Shown piece after piece: positions 1 through 8,903 of a DNA stretch of 64,000 bases. The stretch spans positions 11,162-75,161 of the forward strand of contig CAJUHP010000003.1 in the NCBI GenBank assembly GCA_910586125.1. Reading direction: 5' to 3'. Both the position numbers and the translations under genes were made by a program. The notes under the pieces were generated by a model that saw nothing but the letters and a program-made list of their open reading frames with translations, did no database searches and was not told the DNA's origin. Every line of letters begins with the position of its first letter. Within the stretch, counting starts at the first letter, position 1. The stretch is from an uncultured Lachnospiraceae bacterium (GTDB taxonomy: Bacteria > Bacillota > Clostridia > Lachnospirales > Lachnospiraceae).

Positions 1-1
1 T

Positions 2-1717
2 ACAATGGAAGTGTTTGGTAATTATATTGACATCTACGATATGACTCAAGCCGTAGAAGATGGAGCAACACGCCCTGTTTATTATGAAAGCCGCGTTGTG
101 AAGTTAAACCTTGATGAAGAAACGCTAAAACGGATTGATGAGGAGTATGAAGTTCTTGCAGAAGAAGCGGACCCGGCAGCCATTGAAAAGAGCAAAAAAA
201 TGCTTGGTGGGCTGGATGCAGTTTTAAGCAACGATACCACAATCAATTCTTTGGTTCATGATATTCTCCATCATTACGAAAACACCAGAGCAAACTATCT
301 GACTGGTAAGGCAATGATTGTTGCCTATGACAGAAAGTGTGCGATGAAGATTTACCAAAAGATTTTGGAGAACCACCCAGACTGGACTGAAAAAGTTAAA
401 GTAGTTATGACGGAGGGAAAGAAAGATCCGGCAGAATGGCACGAGGTTGTAGGCAATAAAGCATATAGAGACAAGCTGGCAAGCGCATTCAAAGACGATA
501 AGTCCGAGTTTAAAATTGCCATTGTCGTTGATATGTGGCTGACTGGATTTGATGTTCCTTCCCTATCAACTATGTATATTTACAAACCCATGAGCGGTCA
601 TAATCTGATGCAAGCAATCGCCCGTGTAAACCGTGTTTTTGAAGACAAAGAGGGTGGGCTGATTGTTGACTATATCGGTATTGCTACAGCATTAAAACAA
701 GCAATGAACGATTACACCACTCGTGATAAGAAGAATTATGGTGATCCTGATATTAACAAACAGGCTTATCCGAAGTTCAAAGAGAAGTTAGGAGTCTGCA
801 AGGATCTTCTTTATGGATATGATTATTCCAGTTTCTTTACTGGAGATAAACAGAAAATGACGGAAGCTATCCTTGGTGCAGTCAACTATTTTATGGCGCC
901 GGATAAGGAAGAAGATAGGAATGATTTCTTAAAGCAGGCTGTGCTTTTGAAGAATGCTTTATCTTTGTGTGCTTCTCTTGCAACGGATGATGAAAGATAT
1001 CACGCATCGTTCATTGAAACAGTTCGAGTAATGATATCTCGCTTGGTAAATCCGGGCGTTGGAAAGATATCTTTGCCGGAGATTAACAAACGTATTAACG
1101 ACCTTATCAAGCAGAGTGTCAAGAGCGATGGGGTTATTAATCTGTTTGCTGATAAGGGCGAAACATATTCGTTGTTTAACCCAGCATTCATTGAAGAAGT
1201 TGCAAGAATGAAACATAAGAATCTGGCAGTGGAAGTTTTGAAAAAGCTGTTGGAGGAGCAAATTAAAATATACCGCAAGAGCAATGTAGTTCAAAGCCAA
1301 AAGTTCAGTGAGATTATGCAGCGTTCTCTTAACGAATATTTGAACGGAATGCTGACGAATCAGCAAGTCATTGATGAGCTTTTACGAATGGCAGAGGAAA
1401 TGAGAAAGGTGCAGCAGGAAGGAAACAGCTTAAATCTTTCTGTTGAAGAAAAAGCATTCTACGATGCACTTACTCGTCCAGAAGCTGTGAAAGATTTTTA
1501 CTCAAATGATAAGCTGATAGCTTTGACAAGGGAACTGACGGACACGCTCCGCAAAAACCGTACTGTAGACTGGCAGAAGAAAGAGTTTGCCAGAGCAAAG
1601 ATGAGAAATATTATCCGCAGACTTTTACGTAAATACAAGTATCCACCTGAAGAAGCAGAGGGGGCAACAAAAACTGTTATTGAACAGTGCGAACTCTGGG
1701 CAGATAATGCTATTTGA
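2..1717 (+). CDS. hsdR: Type I restriction enzyme R subunit, C-terminal part (partial)
   Basis: This is the C-terminal ~570 residues of a type I restriction-modification motor/nuclease subunit. The frame is already open at the window edge, so the N-terminal nuclease and first helicase domain lie upstream, outside the window. Seen here is helicase domain 2, with GFDVPSLSTMYIYKPM at about residues 180-195 and QAIARVNRVF about 20 residues later, followed by a long helical tail typical of HsdR (DUF3387-like). HsdR uses ATP to translocate DNA and cut it at a distance from unmethylated sites, as part of an HsdRMS complex. No hsdM or hsdS is visible downstream, so they should lie upstream. The gene is AT-rich compared with the rest of the window, which fits a transferred defence gene. 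A terminator follows the stop. Confidence 0.93.
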   Translation, partial: TMEVFGNYIDIYDMTQAVEDGATRPVYYESRVVKLNLDEETLKRIDEEYEVLAEEADPAAIEKSKKMLGGLDAVLSNDTTINSLVHDILHHYENTRANYLTGKAMIVAYDRKCAMKIYQKILENHPDWTEKVKVVMTEGKKDPAEWHEVVGNKAYRDKLASAFKDDKSEFKIAIVVDMWLTGFDVPSLSTMYIYKPMSGHNLMQAIARVNRVFEDKEGGLIVDYIGIATALKQAMNDYTTRDKKNYGDPDINKQAYPKFKEKLGVCKDLLYGYDYSSFFTGDKQKMTEAILGAVNYFMAPDKEEDRNDFLKQAVLLKNALSLCASLATDDERYHASFIETVRVMISRLVNPGVGKISLPEINKRINDLIKQSVKSDGVINLFADKGETYSLFNPAFIEEVARMKHKNLAVEVLKKLLEEQIKIYRKSNVVQSQKFSEIMQRSLNEYLNGMLTNQQVIDELLRMAEEMRKVQQEGNSLNLSVEEKAFYDALTRPEAVKDFYSNDKLIALTRELTDTLRKNRTVDWQKKEFARAKMRNIIRRLLRKYKYPPEEAEGATKTVIEQCELWADNAI

Positions 1718-1741
1718 TTAGGAATTCGATAGCGGTCTTAC

Positions 1742-1778
1742 AAAAGGCGATTAATCGTAACAAATTGGTCGCCTTTTT
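1742..1778 (+). terminator. Terminator after hsdR
   Basis: The arms AAAAGGCGA (1742-1750) and TCGCC (1769-1773) are followed by five T (1774-1778). The loop is long (18 nt) and may fold further. It separates hsdR from the two-component genes. Confidence 0.6.
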
Positions 1779-1862
1779 CATCGTTTTATCTTAGTTTTTT
1801 GTAGTATGCTATAGGTTGAATCAAATGGGGCAGATGCAAAAAAAGCACTAGGAGGTATAATC

Positions 1863-2537
1863 ATGAAACTCTTATACGCTGAGGATGAACCGGCTCTTTC
1901 CGAAGCCGTTGTGGATTATCTTACATATCATAAATATATTGTGGACGCCGTATATGATGGCGCAGATGCTTACGATTATGCCATATTGGGCGATTATGAC
2001 GGCATTATCCTTGACATCATGATGCCAAAACGGGATGGATTGGAAGTACTCTCTGCCCTCCGCAGAAACGGATGCAAAACGCCGGTACTTCTGCTGACGG
2101 CGAAAACACAGGTTGAGGATCGGATTCAAGGTCTGGATACCGGGGCGGACGATTATCTGCCCAAGCCCTTTGACATGGGCGAGTTAATTGCCAGAATCCG
2201 TGCTATGCTGAGAAGGCGGGAAGAATATCATCCTGATTTGATATACTTTGGTGATCTGACATTGGATATAAAGTCCGGTGCGATCCGTGTGGGAGAGATG
2301 TCCTTTCCGTTATCGAAGCAGGAATATCGTCTGATGGAGCAGCTTATGCTCAATCACACCATGTATTTATCAACGGAAGATTTGCTTATAAAAGCCTGGG
2401 GATATAATGCAGAAACAGATATCAACAGCGTATGGCTGTATATCTCTTACTTGCGAAAACGACTGTCTGCCATGAACTCCCAGGTGAGGATCGTCTCAAA
2501 GCGCAATATCGGTTATAAATTGGAGCGGGGGTCATGA
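1863..2537 (+). CDS. OmpR-family response regulator
   Basis: A 224-residue DNA-binding response regulator. The receiver domain (about 1-115) has the acidic pocket EDE near residue 7, phosphoacceptor D51 in LDIMMPK, T/A at LLLTAK and the conserved lysine in LPKPFD near 104. A winged-helix output domain (about 125-222) ends in RTVRGxGYKL-like SKRNIGYKL. The start follows AGGAGGT with proper spacing. Its stop overlaps the next gene, the sensor kinase, by four bases (ATGA), so the two are translationally coupled. The most obvious candidate target is the VTC/DUF4956/CotH operon just downstream, but that is inference from position. Confidence 0.93.
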   Translation: MKLLYAEDEPALSEAVVDYLTYHKYIVDAVYDGADAYDYAILGDYDGIILDIMMPKRDGLEVLSALRRNGCKTPVLLLTAKTQVEDRIQGLDTGADDYLPKPFDMGELIARIRAMLRRREEYHPDLIYFGDLTLDIKSGAIRVGEMSFPLSKQEYRLMEQLMLNHTMYLSTEDLLIKAWGYNAETDINSVWLYISYLRKRLSAMNSQVRIVSKRNIGYKLERGS

Positions 2538-3754
2538 CAAAGATATTAAAGCGGCAGTTTATTTTTTTTACGATGCTGGCAGTTACCGGTCTTTTAGTAT
2601 TCATTGTGCTTGCGATAAACGGGCTGAACTGGGTGATGCTGGAATGTCAGTCGGATTTGGTATTGGAAACCCTTGTAGACGCCGACGGCGCCTTTCACAA
2701 AATGAATTTTAATCATCCGCCGCCCTTTTCGCCCCCCTTGGATATGGATAGAATGCGGTCTTCACGCTTCTTTATTGTCCGAAGTGATACCAGGGGCAAT
2801 ATCATAGATATAAATACCGATCAAATATCCTCGATAGACAACGAGACGGCCAAAAGATATGCGTTGACAGTTTGGAAATCTGGAAAAGAATCTGGACGAG
2901 TGGATGGGTACAAATTCGCTGTGAAACAGATGGGTACAAATCAACTTACATTTTTTATGGATATATCGGAGCAGAGAGAAAACTTCTATATGGTCTTTTT
3001 TGCTTCTAGTGCAATCGCAGTATTTTGCTGGCTCATTCTTTTGATCATTACAATTTTTCTCTCGGATAAGGTGATTCGCCCTGTTCTTGCTGGGATGGAA
3101 AAGCAAAAGCAGTTTATTACAAACGCTGGACACGAGATGAAAACACCGCTTACGATTATTCAATCCAATAACGACACGATGACGCTGATCCACGGTGAGA
3201 ATAAGTACAACGTGCATATCCGCACACAGACCAAAAGGCTGAATGTGCTGATGTCAAACCTGCTGACGCTTGCCAAGCTGGACGAGGAAATCCCGCTGCC
3301 CACAGAATCCGTCAATATCAGCGAGATTACAAATGAGCTGTTACCAGCCTATCAGGATGCGGCGCTAACATGCAAGCTTTCCCTCCGTGTGCAGATTGAG
3401 CCAAAGATTACGATACAGACCAACAAAGAGAGCTTTCGGCAGATGCTGACGCTTCTTCTGGATAACGCGGTCAAATATACCCCTGAAAACGGAACGATTT
3501 ATCTATCGCTGAAAAAACACGGAAGGCATATTCAAATCATCGAAGAAAACACCTGTGATCCATCTCATGAAGCAGACCCGGAGAGATTGTTTGAACGGTT
3601 TTACCGGGGAGATTCTGCACGGACCCAGAGCAAGGATTCCTCCGGCTATGGAATCGGGCTTTCCGCTGCCCGTGCTATCTGTGAGAATTTCGGAGGTAAG
3701 CTGACAGCGGAGTATCCCTTAACCGACAAAATCCGTTTCACTGCCATCTTATAA
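2534..3754 (+). CDS. Membrane sensor histidine kinase
   Basis: A 406-residue sensor kinase paired with the upstream regulator. Transmembrane segments at about 9-29 and 152-176 flank an extracellular sensing region of about 120 residues. The H box NAGHEMKTPL has H200, the N box reads LLLDNAVKYTPENG near residue 310, and the last glycine box reads GYGIGLSAARAI. Between them the usual DxGxG (G1) box is missing: the equivalent stretch reads EENTCDPSHEADPERLFERF. ATP binding may therefore differ from the textbook fold, although the F box (LFERFYRGD) is intact. A terminator follows directly, so the pair is its own transcription unit. Confidence 0.92.
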   Translation: MTKILKRQFIFFTMLAVTGLLVFIVLAINGLNWVMLECQSDLVLETLVDADGAFHKMNFNHPPPFSPPLDMDRMRSSRFFIVRSDTRGNIIDINTDQISSIDNETAKRYALTVWKSGKESGRVDGYKFAVKQMGTNQLTFFMDISEQRENFYMVFFASSAIAVFCWLILLIITIFLSDKVIRPVLAGMEKQKQFITNAGHEMKTPLTIIQSNNDTMTLIHGENKYNVHIRTQTKRLNVLMSNLLTLAKLDEEIPLPTESVNISEITNELLPAYQDAALTCKLSLRVQIEPKITIQTNKESFRQMLTLLLDNAVKYTPENGTIYLSLKKHGRHIQIIEENTCDPSHEADPERLFERFYRGDSARTQSKDSSGYGIGLSAARAICENFGGKLTAEYPLTDKIRFTAIL

Positions 3755-3772
3755 AATACAGCCAATGTTCAC

Positions 3773-3810
3773 AAACCTTCCCACATTCTTTTGTAGACGG
3801 GGAGGTTTTT
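3773..3810 (+). terminator. Terminator after the two-component pair
   Basis: AAACCTTCCC (3773-3782) pairs with GGGGAGGTTT (3799-3808) with one G-T wobble, and a T-rich tract follows. It separates the kinase from the VTC operon. Confidence 0.7.
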
Positions 3811-3869
3811 CTTATGTAATTCTAAGGTTCGTTTCTTATAATGAGGGTATAGAAAGGAGATGATGTCGA

Positions 3870-4541
3870 TTGCAATTCCGACACGAAGTGAAGCATGAAG
3901 TCAGCAAAGGCGATCTGCGGATCCTGCGGCAGAGACTGCGGGCGGTGATGAAACCGGACTGCCATGCGGTGAACGGACAATATGAAATACGGAGTTTGTA
4001 CTTTGATACCCCGAACGATAAGGCTCTGCGGGAGAAGCTGGACGGCGTGAACATCCGGGAGAAATACCGAATTCGGTTGTATAACCATGAAGCCTCCCGA
4101 ATTTGTTTGGAGCAAAAGTGTAAGTATGGCGGTCTTGGCTGCAAGCATACGGCAGTCTTGACGCCGGAACAAGCGCAGGCGATTGTCGATGGAGAGGTGG
4201 ATTGGATGTCAGTCAGTCCCAATGATGTAATTCTCGGTTTTTACACCCGCATCCGCAATGAAGGGCTGAAAGCCAAAGTGATTGTGGATTATATCCGCGA
4301 GCCATTTGTGTTTGTTCCGGGAAATGTCCGAGTTACGCTGGATTATGAGATTCGCACCGGTATGAGCTGCACGGATTTTTTGAATTTCGATTGTGTAACG
4401 GTTCCTATCAAGGATTCCCCCTGCATCCTCGAAGTGAAATGGGATCACTACCTGCCCGATGTAATTCGGGATGCGGTACAGCTTGACGGCAGATATAGTA
4501 CAGCTTTTTCAAAATATGCAGCTTGCCGCATGTATGATTAA
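3870..4541 (+). CDS. VTC-domain polyphosphate polymerase-like protein
   Basis: A 223-residue cytoplasmic protein with the VTC fold, the triphosphate-tunnel domain that makes polyphosphate in yeast Vtc4. Visible tunnel residues are the N-terminal RHEVKHE, YFDTP, KYRIRLYN, LEQKCK and, near the end, ILEVKWDHYLPD. The start is TTG at 3870, 10 nt after AAAGGAG; no ATG in this frame is better placed. A TATAAT box lies at 3837-3842 but lacks a good -35, as expected for a promoter needing an activator. VTC, DUF4956 and CotH proteins are often neighbours in Clostridia (from memory). The bacterial substrate and product are not established by the sequence. Confidence 0.88.
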   Translation: MQFRHEVKHEVSKGDLRILRQRLRAVMKPDCHAVNGQYEIRSLYFDTPNDKALREKLDGVNIREKYRIRLYNHEASRICLEQKCKYGGLGCKHTAVLTPEQAQAIVDGEVDWMSVSPNDVILGFYTRIRNEGLKAKVIVDYIREPFVFVPGNVRVTLDYEIRTGMSCTDFLNFDCVTVPIKDSPCILEVKWDHYLPDVIRDAVQLDGRYSTAFSKYAACRMYD

Positions 4542-4577
4542 ATACAAGATGAACAAAGTAAAGGAGTAACTCAAACC

Positions 4578-5249
4578 ATGTCTTTCAATGATATTTTTAA
4601 ATCCAGTTTTCTGGAGAATGTATCTTCTATCAGTGTAATTGATATGCTGCTGACCATTGTTCTGTCCTTTGGTATCGGTGTGTTTATCTTTCTTATTTAC
4701 AAGAAAACGTACCGTGGCGTGATGTATTCCTCTGGTTTTGGAACAACGCTGATTGCTCTGACCATGATTACATCGATTGTGATTCTGGCTGTAACTTCCA
4801 ATGTGGTTCTCTCGCTCGGTATGGTCGGTGCGCTGTCCATCGTGCGGTTTCGCACCGCCATCAAAGATCCGCTGGATATTGCCTTTTTGTTCTGGGCAAT
4901 CGGCGCGGGTATTATTCTTGCGGCGGGCATGATTCCGCTCGCAATCATCGGCAGCGTCTGCATCGGTCTGATTCTGCTGGTATTTGTGAACCAAAAATCC
5001 CATACTTATCCCTATATGATCGTGTTAAACTGCGCAAATCATGATGCGGAAGTAAAAGCGAGGGAGTTTCTTACAAAGAATGTAACCCGCACCACAGTCA
5101 AGAGTAAATCTGCTGTAAAGGGCGCCATTGAAATGAACATTGAAGTCCGTCTGAAGGAGGACGATACTGATTTTATCAATATCCTTTCCGAAATGCCTGG
5201 TGTGAACAGCGCGGTCATCGTCTCCTATAACGGCGACTACATGGGGTAA
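4578..5249 (+). CDS. DUF4956 family membrane protein
   Basis: A 223-residue protein with about four hydrophobic segments in the first 140 residues, including SISVIDMLLTIVLSF, TTLIALTMITSIVILAV and GIILAAGMIPLAIIGSV, then a soluble alpha/beta C-terminal domain of about 80 residues. The polar stretch VRFRTAIKDPLDIAFLFWA in the middle is typical of DUF4956. It sits 36 bp after the VTC gene and 4 bp before the CotH gene, so it is part of one operon. A membrane partner for the VTC polymerase is the natural guess, but its biochemical role is not known from sequence. Confidence 0.88.
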   Translation: MSFNDIFKSSFLENVSSISVIDMLLTIVLSFGIGVFIFLIYKKTYRGVMYSSGFGTTLIALTMITSIVILAVTSNVVLSLGMVGALSIVRFRTAIKDPLDIAFLFWAIGAGIILAAGMIPLAIIGSVCIGLILLVFVNQKSHTYPYMIVLNCANHDAEVKAREFLTKNVTRTTVKSKSAVKGAIEMNIEVRLKEDDTDFINILSEMPGVNSAVIVSYNGDYMG

Positions 5250-5253
5250 GGGT

Positions 5254-7053
5254 ATGTCTGGGAGTAAATATTTTGACAAAATTGCATGGACAGTCACCGT
5301 GTCAATATTGGTCGTAGCTATTTTGTTTATGAATGGAAGCACACTTGGTCTTGAAGTTACAGCACATGCCATGGGATATGAAAATCGTCTGTTTGACAAT
5401 TTGAGGGTGCATACCATTGATATTGTCATGGACGATTGGGATGAATTTATTGATAACGCCATAAGCAAAGAATACTATACTGCCACTGTGGTGATTGACG
5501 GAGAAGCCTATAAAAACGTGGGGATACGCGGAAAAGGGAATACATCGCTGTCCACGGTTTCCTCCATGAATAGCGACCGCTATAGTTTTAAGGTGGAGTT
5601 TGACCACTACGATAGTGCCATTACCTATCATGGCCTTGATAAACTGAGTCTCAACAATCTGATTCAGGACTCCACCATGATGAAAGATTATCTGACCTAT
5701 ACCATGATGAACGAGTTCGGCGCAGCGGCTCCCCTCTGCAGTTTTGCTTTCATTACAGTCAATGGCGAGGATTGGGGATTGTATCTGGCTGTAGAAGGGG
5801 TGGAAGACAGTTTCCTTGAACGCAATTATGGCTCCAACCACGGAGAACTGTATAAGCCGGACAGTATGAGTTTTGGCGATGGCCGTGGTAACGGTAAAGA
5901 TTTCGGCATGGATAATTTTATAAATCAAAATGATTTATCCGAGAGCGGCGGTGACTCTGAGCCAGGCAAGATGCCTGATCGGAACGGCTCTGTTCCTTCC
6001 TCAATGTTTGGTGAAAATATGCCGCAGATGCCTGACGGGGAAAACGGCATTGTCCCTGAGCTGCCTGGCGGCAGAGGAGGATTTGGCGGTACGGGTTCTT
6101 CGGATGTAAAACTTCAGTATATTGATGACAATGCGGATAGTTACTCTAACCTTTGGAACAACGCCAAGACGGATATTGCGAAATCCGACCAGTCTCGTTT
6201 GATTGAATCGCTGCGCAAGCTGTCAAATGGCGAACAGATTGAAGCGGTGGTGGATATTGAGCAGGTCATCCGTTATTTTGTGGTTCACAATTATGTCTGC
6301 AACGGCGACAGCTACACCGGTTCTATGATCCATAACTACTATTTGTACGAGGAAAATGGACAGATGGCAATGATTCCATGGGACTATAATCTGGCATTCG
6401 GCACGTTCCAAAATGGTGATGCACAGAACACCATCAATGAACCAATTGATTCTCCTGTGTCCGGCGGCTCCGGTGAAGACCGTCCGATGTGGAACTGGAT
6501 TTTGTCTGATGAAAGCTATACAGAGCTGTATCATCAGTATTTTGCGGAATTTCTGAATACGGTGGATATCGGCAGCATCATTGACAATGCCTGCAATCAG
6601 ATCAAGTCCTATGTAGAAAAAGACCCCACGGCATTCTATACCTATGAAGAATTTGAGACAGGTGTTGAAACCCTGCGCCAGTTCTGTATCATGCGTTCTG
6701 AGAGCATTTCCATGCAGATTGCAAACGGCGAGACCACAAGCAATATGGGCTATGTGGATGCGTCCGGTCTTACTCTGTCTGATATGGGAATCATGGAAAT
6801 GGGCGGCGGCTTTCGCAGTCCAGCGTCTGATAAAACAGAAAGAACACCATCGGAAAACAGCAATCGTCCTTCACGTGATAATATGCAGATGCCCGAAGGC
6901 AATTTTAATCCCAATAAGAACAGCATGGGCAAAGAAGCTTCAAGCAGCACCAATGGGATATGGCTCGCTGTATCTGTACTGATTCTCGGTGCGGGTTTGA
7001 TTCTTGTAAAGTATTATGAAAGAAAGAAATATATTCCATCACAAATTTCATAA
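5254..7053 (+). CDS. CotH-kinase family cell-surface protein
   Basis: A 599-residue protein with an N-terminal membrane/signal segment (about 10-30, WTVTVSILVVAILFMNG), an extracellular CotH-like atypical kinase domain, and a C-terminal transmembrane anchor (WLAVSVLILGAGLILV) followed by a basic tail. CotH motifs include GIRGKGNTS near residue 90, DWGLYLAVEGVEDSFLERN and the putative metal-binding MIPWDYNLAFG near 375. A Gly/Pro/Met-rich insert (about 225-285) interrupts the kinase fold. CotH of Bacillus phosphorylates spore-coat proteins, but the family is far wider than sporulation. Here it ends the VTC-DUF4956-CotH operon, suggesting a surface phosphorylation or phosphate-polymer role. Confidence 0.88.
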   Translation: MSGSKYFDKIAWTVTVSILVVAILFMNGSTLGLEVTAHAMGYENRLFDNLRVHTIDIVMDDWDEFIDNAISKEYYTATVVIDGEAYKNVGIRGKGNTSLSTVSSMNSDRYSFKVEFDHYDSAITYHGLDKLSLNNLIQDSTMMKDYLTYTMMNEFGAAAPLCSFAFITVNGEDWGLYLAVEGVEDSFLERNYGSNHGELYKPDSMSFGDGRGNGKDFGMDNFINQNDLSESGGDSEPGKMPDRNGSVPSSMFGENMPQMPDGENGIVPELPGGRGGFGGTGSSDVKLQYIDDNADSYSNLWNNAKTDIAKSDQSRLIESLRKLSNGEQIEAVVDIEQVIRYFVVHNYVCNGDSYTGSMIHNYYLYEENGQMAMIPWDYNLAFGTFQNGDAQNTINEPIDSPVSGGSGEDRPMWNWILSDESYTELYHQYFAEFLNTVDIGSIIDNACNQIKSYVEKDPTAFYTYEEFETGVETLRQFCIMRSESISMQIANGETTSNMGYVDASGLTLSDMGIMEMGGGFRSPASDKTERTPSENSNRPSRDNMQMPEGNFNPNKNSMGKEASSSTNGIWLAVSVLILGAGLILVKYYERKKYIPSQIS

Positions 7054-7104
7054 TTATAAGACCATTGATCTTGCAATGGAAAAATCAGCGGCATTCACAG
7101 ACTG

Positions 7105-7629
7105 TCATCTGGTTTTCAAACGCTCCAAAACCCAAAATGTGATCGGCTTAAAAATAACATAAAGGCCATATCCCAGCACTCCGCCGATCACATTCGTAAT
7201 TAAATCCGTGATGTCCGAAGAACGGTCGAAGAACGGCTGTAACAGTTCAATACCCAGGCTCGTTAAAAAGCAGAAAAACACCGTCACGCCGAATTTGGCC
7301 CTTTTATCTTGGGTCAGCGGAAACAGGAATCCGAAGGGCATGGTCATGATAACGTTCAAGACCAGCTGCCTGAAAAAGTCTCCTCTCCCTAAAGAAACGT
7401 CGATAAAGGGTATCAGATTCATGGATTTATAGGGGTGGTTCAGCATAAATGGGATGGACATGACCACCGGCATCATGGTAAAATAGAGTACCAGAGAAAG
7501 ATATGCATACATGAGAGTTTTGACAAGCAGGCGGTCTCTGCCCTGGGACTTCCATTTCCTGAAAAAGACGAAAGCATACAGGAAAATCAACACTATAAAA
7601 TCGACGAAATATTTTATCAGGTACTTCAT
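7105..7629 (-). CDS. VanZ-like membrane protein
   Basis: About 174 residues with four or five transmembrane segments and the VanZ hallmark stretches NLIPF (near 75), NVIMTMPFGFLFPL and SLGIELLQPFF...DITDLITNVIGGVLGY. VanZ proteins give modest teicoplanin tolerance in enterococci; most family members have no assigned role. The ATG at 7629 is preferred, with an AAGAAGTG-like site before it; a GTG at 7647 would add six residues. It lies convergent to the CotH operon and has its own promoter (7693-7721). No other van genes are near. Confidence 0.85.
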   Translation of the reverse strand: MKYLIKYFVDFIVLIFLYAFVFFRKWKSQGRDRLLVKTLMYAYLSLVLYFTMMPVVMSIPFMLNHPYKSMNLIPFIDVSLGRGDFFRQLVLNVIMTMPFGFLFPLTQDKRAKFGVTVFFCFLTSLGIELLQPFFDRSSDITDLITNVIGGVLGYGLYVIFKPITFWVLERLKTR

Positions 7630-7692
7630 GACATCACTTCTTTCCACTTACCGCCCATCCAAGTCCCGGCTTATTGCGTTGTATCCATGGCA

Positions 7693-7721
7693 AGTATAGC
7701 ACAGGAATGGAAGAAAATCAA
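7693..7721 (-). promoter_or_regulatory. Promoter for the VanZ-like gene
   Basis: On the minus strand, -35 TTGATT (7716-7721) and -10 TATACT (7693-7698) are separated by exactly 17 bp. The predicted start of transcription is about 55 bp before the ATG. Confidence 0.65.
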
Positions 7722-7801
7722 CCAGACGGAGCAGAATCAGAATACTGCAAAGTTTAATGGGCAAAAGAAATCGAAAAACAAAAACAGGGAGGTGGTAAGC
7801 G

Positions 7802-8758
7802 TTGGATATCAGTATTAGGAATGAAACACCAATAGATTGCCGCAGGGTAGAGGAACTGACACGTGAGGCATTTTGGGGAAATATACATCCCACTTGCATT
7901 TTGCAGCTAACTGAACTGGGAGTGCGCAATCCGGTTTGTTCGCTGATTCGATCAAAAGCCGGAATCTCTTTGTACCGCGTGGAATCAGAAGGAAAAAAAC
8001 TTATCCTAAAGGTTTTTGAGAATCAAGAGGACGCGCGTGAAATTGACAACTATCTGATGCTGGCAAAGCTGAAAATACCGACTTTGCCGCTGCTGGGTTA
8101 CACCAAAAACGCAATACTATTGCCGGATGTAGAGTCAAGCGACGCATACCGGCTTGGTAAAGAAAGTGATTTGAGTGATCTGAAGGTGGCAAGTGCGATT
8201 GCCAAATGGTACACAGTGCTTCATAAAAAGGGCCACGCGTATCTTTCCGGCAGTAAAACTCCAATGTATGATGAATACGACATGCTCACCGCAGACAATA
8301 TGAGGATCGTAGCGGAAAAGACCAGTACAGCAGAAAACATACTTTGGCAGGCAATCACAGAGAATTACAGCACAATCCGCAGTCGAACAGACGCCCTGCC
8401 CCGGACATTAACCTACAATGATTTTTACTGGACGAATTTGATTGTATCAGCATTCGGTGAAAGTGCGTTTATGTTCGATTACAATTTGATGGGCAAGGGC
8501 ACTGCTTATGGCGATATCCGCAATGTAACAAGTTCGCTTTCCCGGGAAGCTGCGGAGGCATTCATACAAGAATACGGCGGTGATCTTGATGAGGAGCAGA
8601 AAAAAGCAGACGCTTTTATTGCACCTCTTGTTACGTTGGTTAATGCTTGCCGGTATGATGCTTTCCCATCATGGGCAAATGCCTCGCTTGAAGAATTGAA
8701 AAACGGTGATGTATTAAAACATCTGAAAGAGTGGCTGAGCATGGAGAGGGCGGAATGA
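7802..8758 (+). CDS. Aminoglycoside-phosphotransferase-like kinase with a GNAT-like N-terminus
   Basis: A 318-residue protein. From about residue 33 it follows the APH/choline-kinase fold: GISLYRVESEGKKLILKVFEN (nucleotide-binding lysine), a helical middle, then TLTYNDFYWTNLIV (catalytic loop, D in YND rather than the usual HxD) and MFDYNLMGKGTAYGDI (metal-binding D). The first ~30 residues, MDISIRNETPIDCRRVEELT and REAFWGN, instead resemble the start of YhbS-type GNAT acetyltransferases. The ORF may therefore be a fusion of an acetyltransferase 5' end to a phosphotransferase. The start is TTG at 7802 after a strong AGGGAGGTGG. Substrate unknown; resistance should not be assumed. Confidence 0.75.
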   Translation: MDISIRNETPIDCRRVEELTREAFWGNIHPTCILQLTELGVRNPVCSLIRSKAGISLYRVESEGKKLILKVFENQEDAREIDNYLMLAKLKIPTLPLLGYTKNAILLPDVESSDAYRLGKESDLSDLKVASAIAKWYTVLHKKGHAYLSGSKTPMYDEYDMLTADNMRIVAEKTSTAENILWQAITENYSTIRSRTDALPRTLTYNDFYWTNLIVSAFGESAFMFDYNLMGKGTAYGDIRNVTSSLSREAAEAFIQEYGGDLDEEQKKADAFIAPLVTLVNACRYDAFPSWANASLEELKNGDVLKHLKEWLSMERAE

Positions 8759-8903
8759 ATTCCTATCTTATTCAACTGGCTTTATGTACATGCAAAGGAA
8801 CGGTCCGAAGGCTTATGGATATCTTTTTTTCATTCATTAACATCGCCGACGAACGGCAAGAGCCCGGCTCCCATCCCCTCCCGTCCGCATGGCCAGGCGC
8901 TGT

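Noticed and set aside
1..8903. A new anti-phage defence island
   Set aside because: Only the end of one hsdR is present. The following genes look like signalling and surface functions, with no other defence domain.
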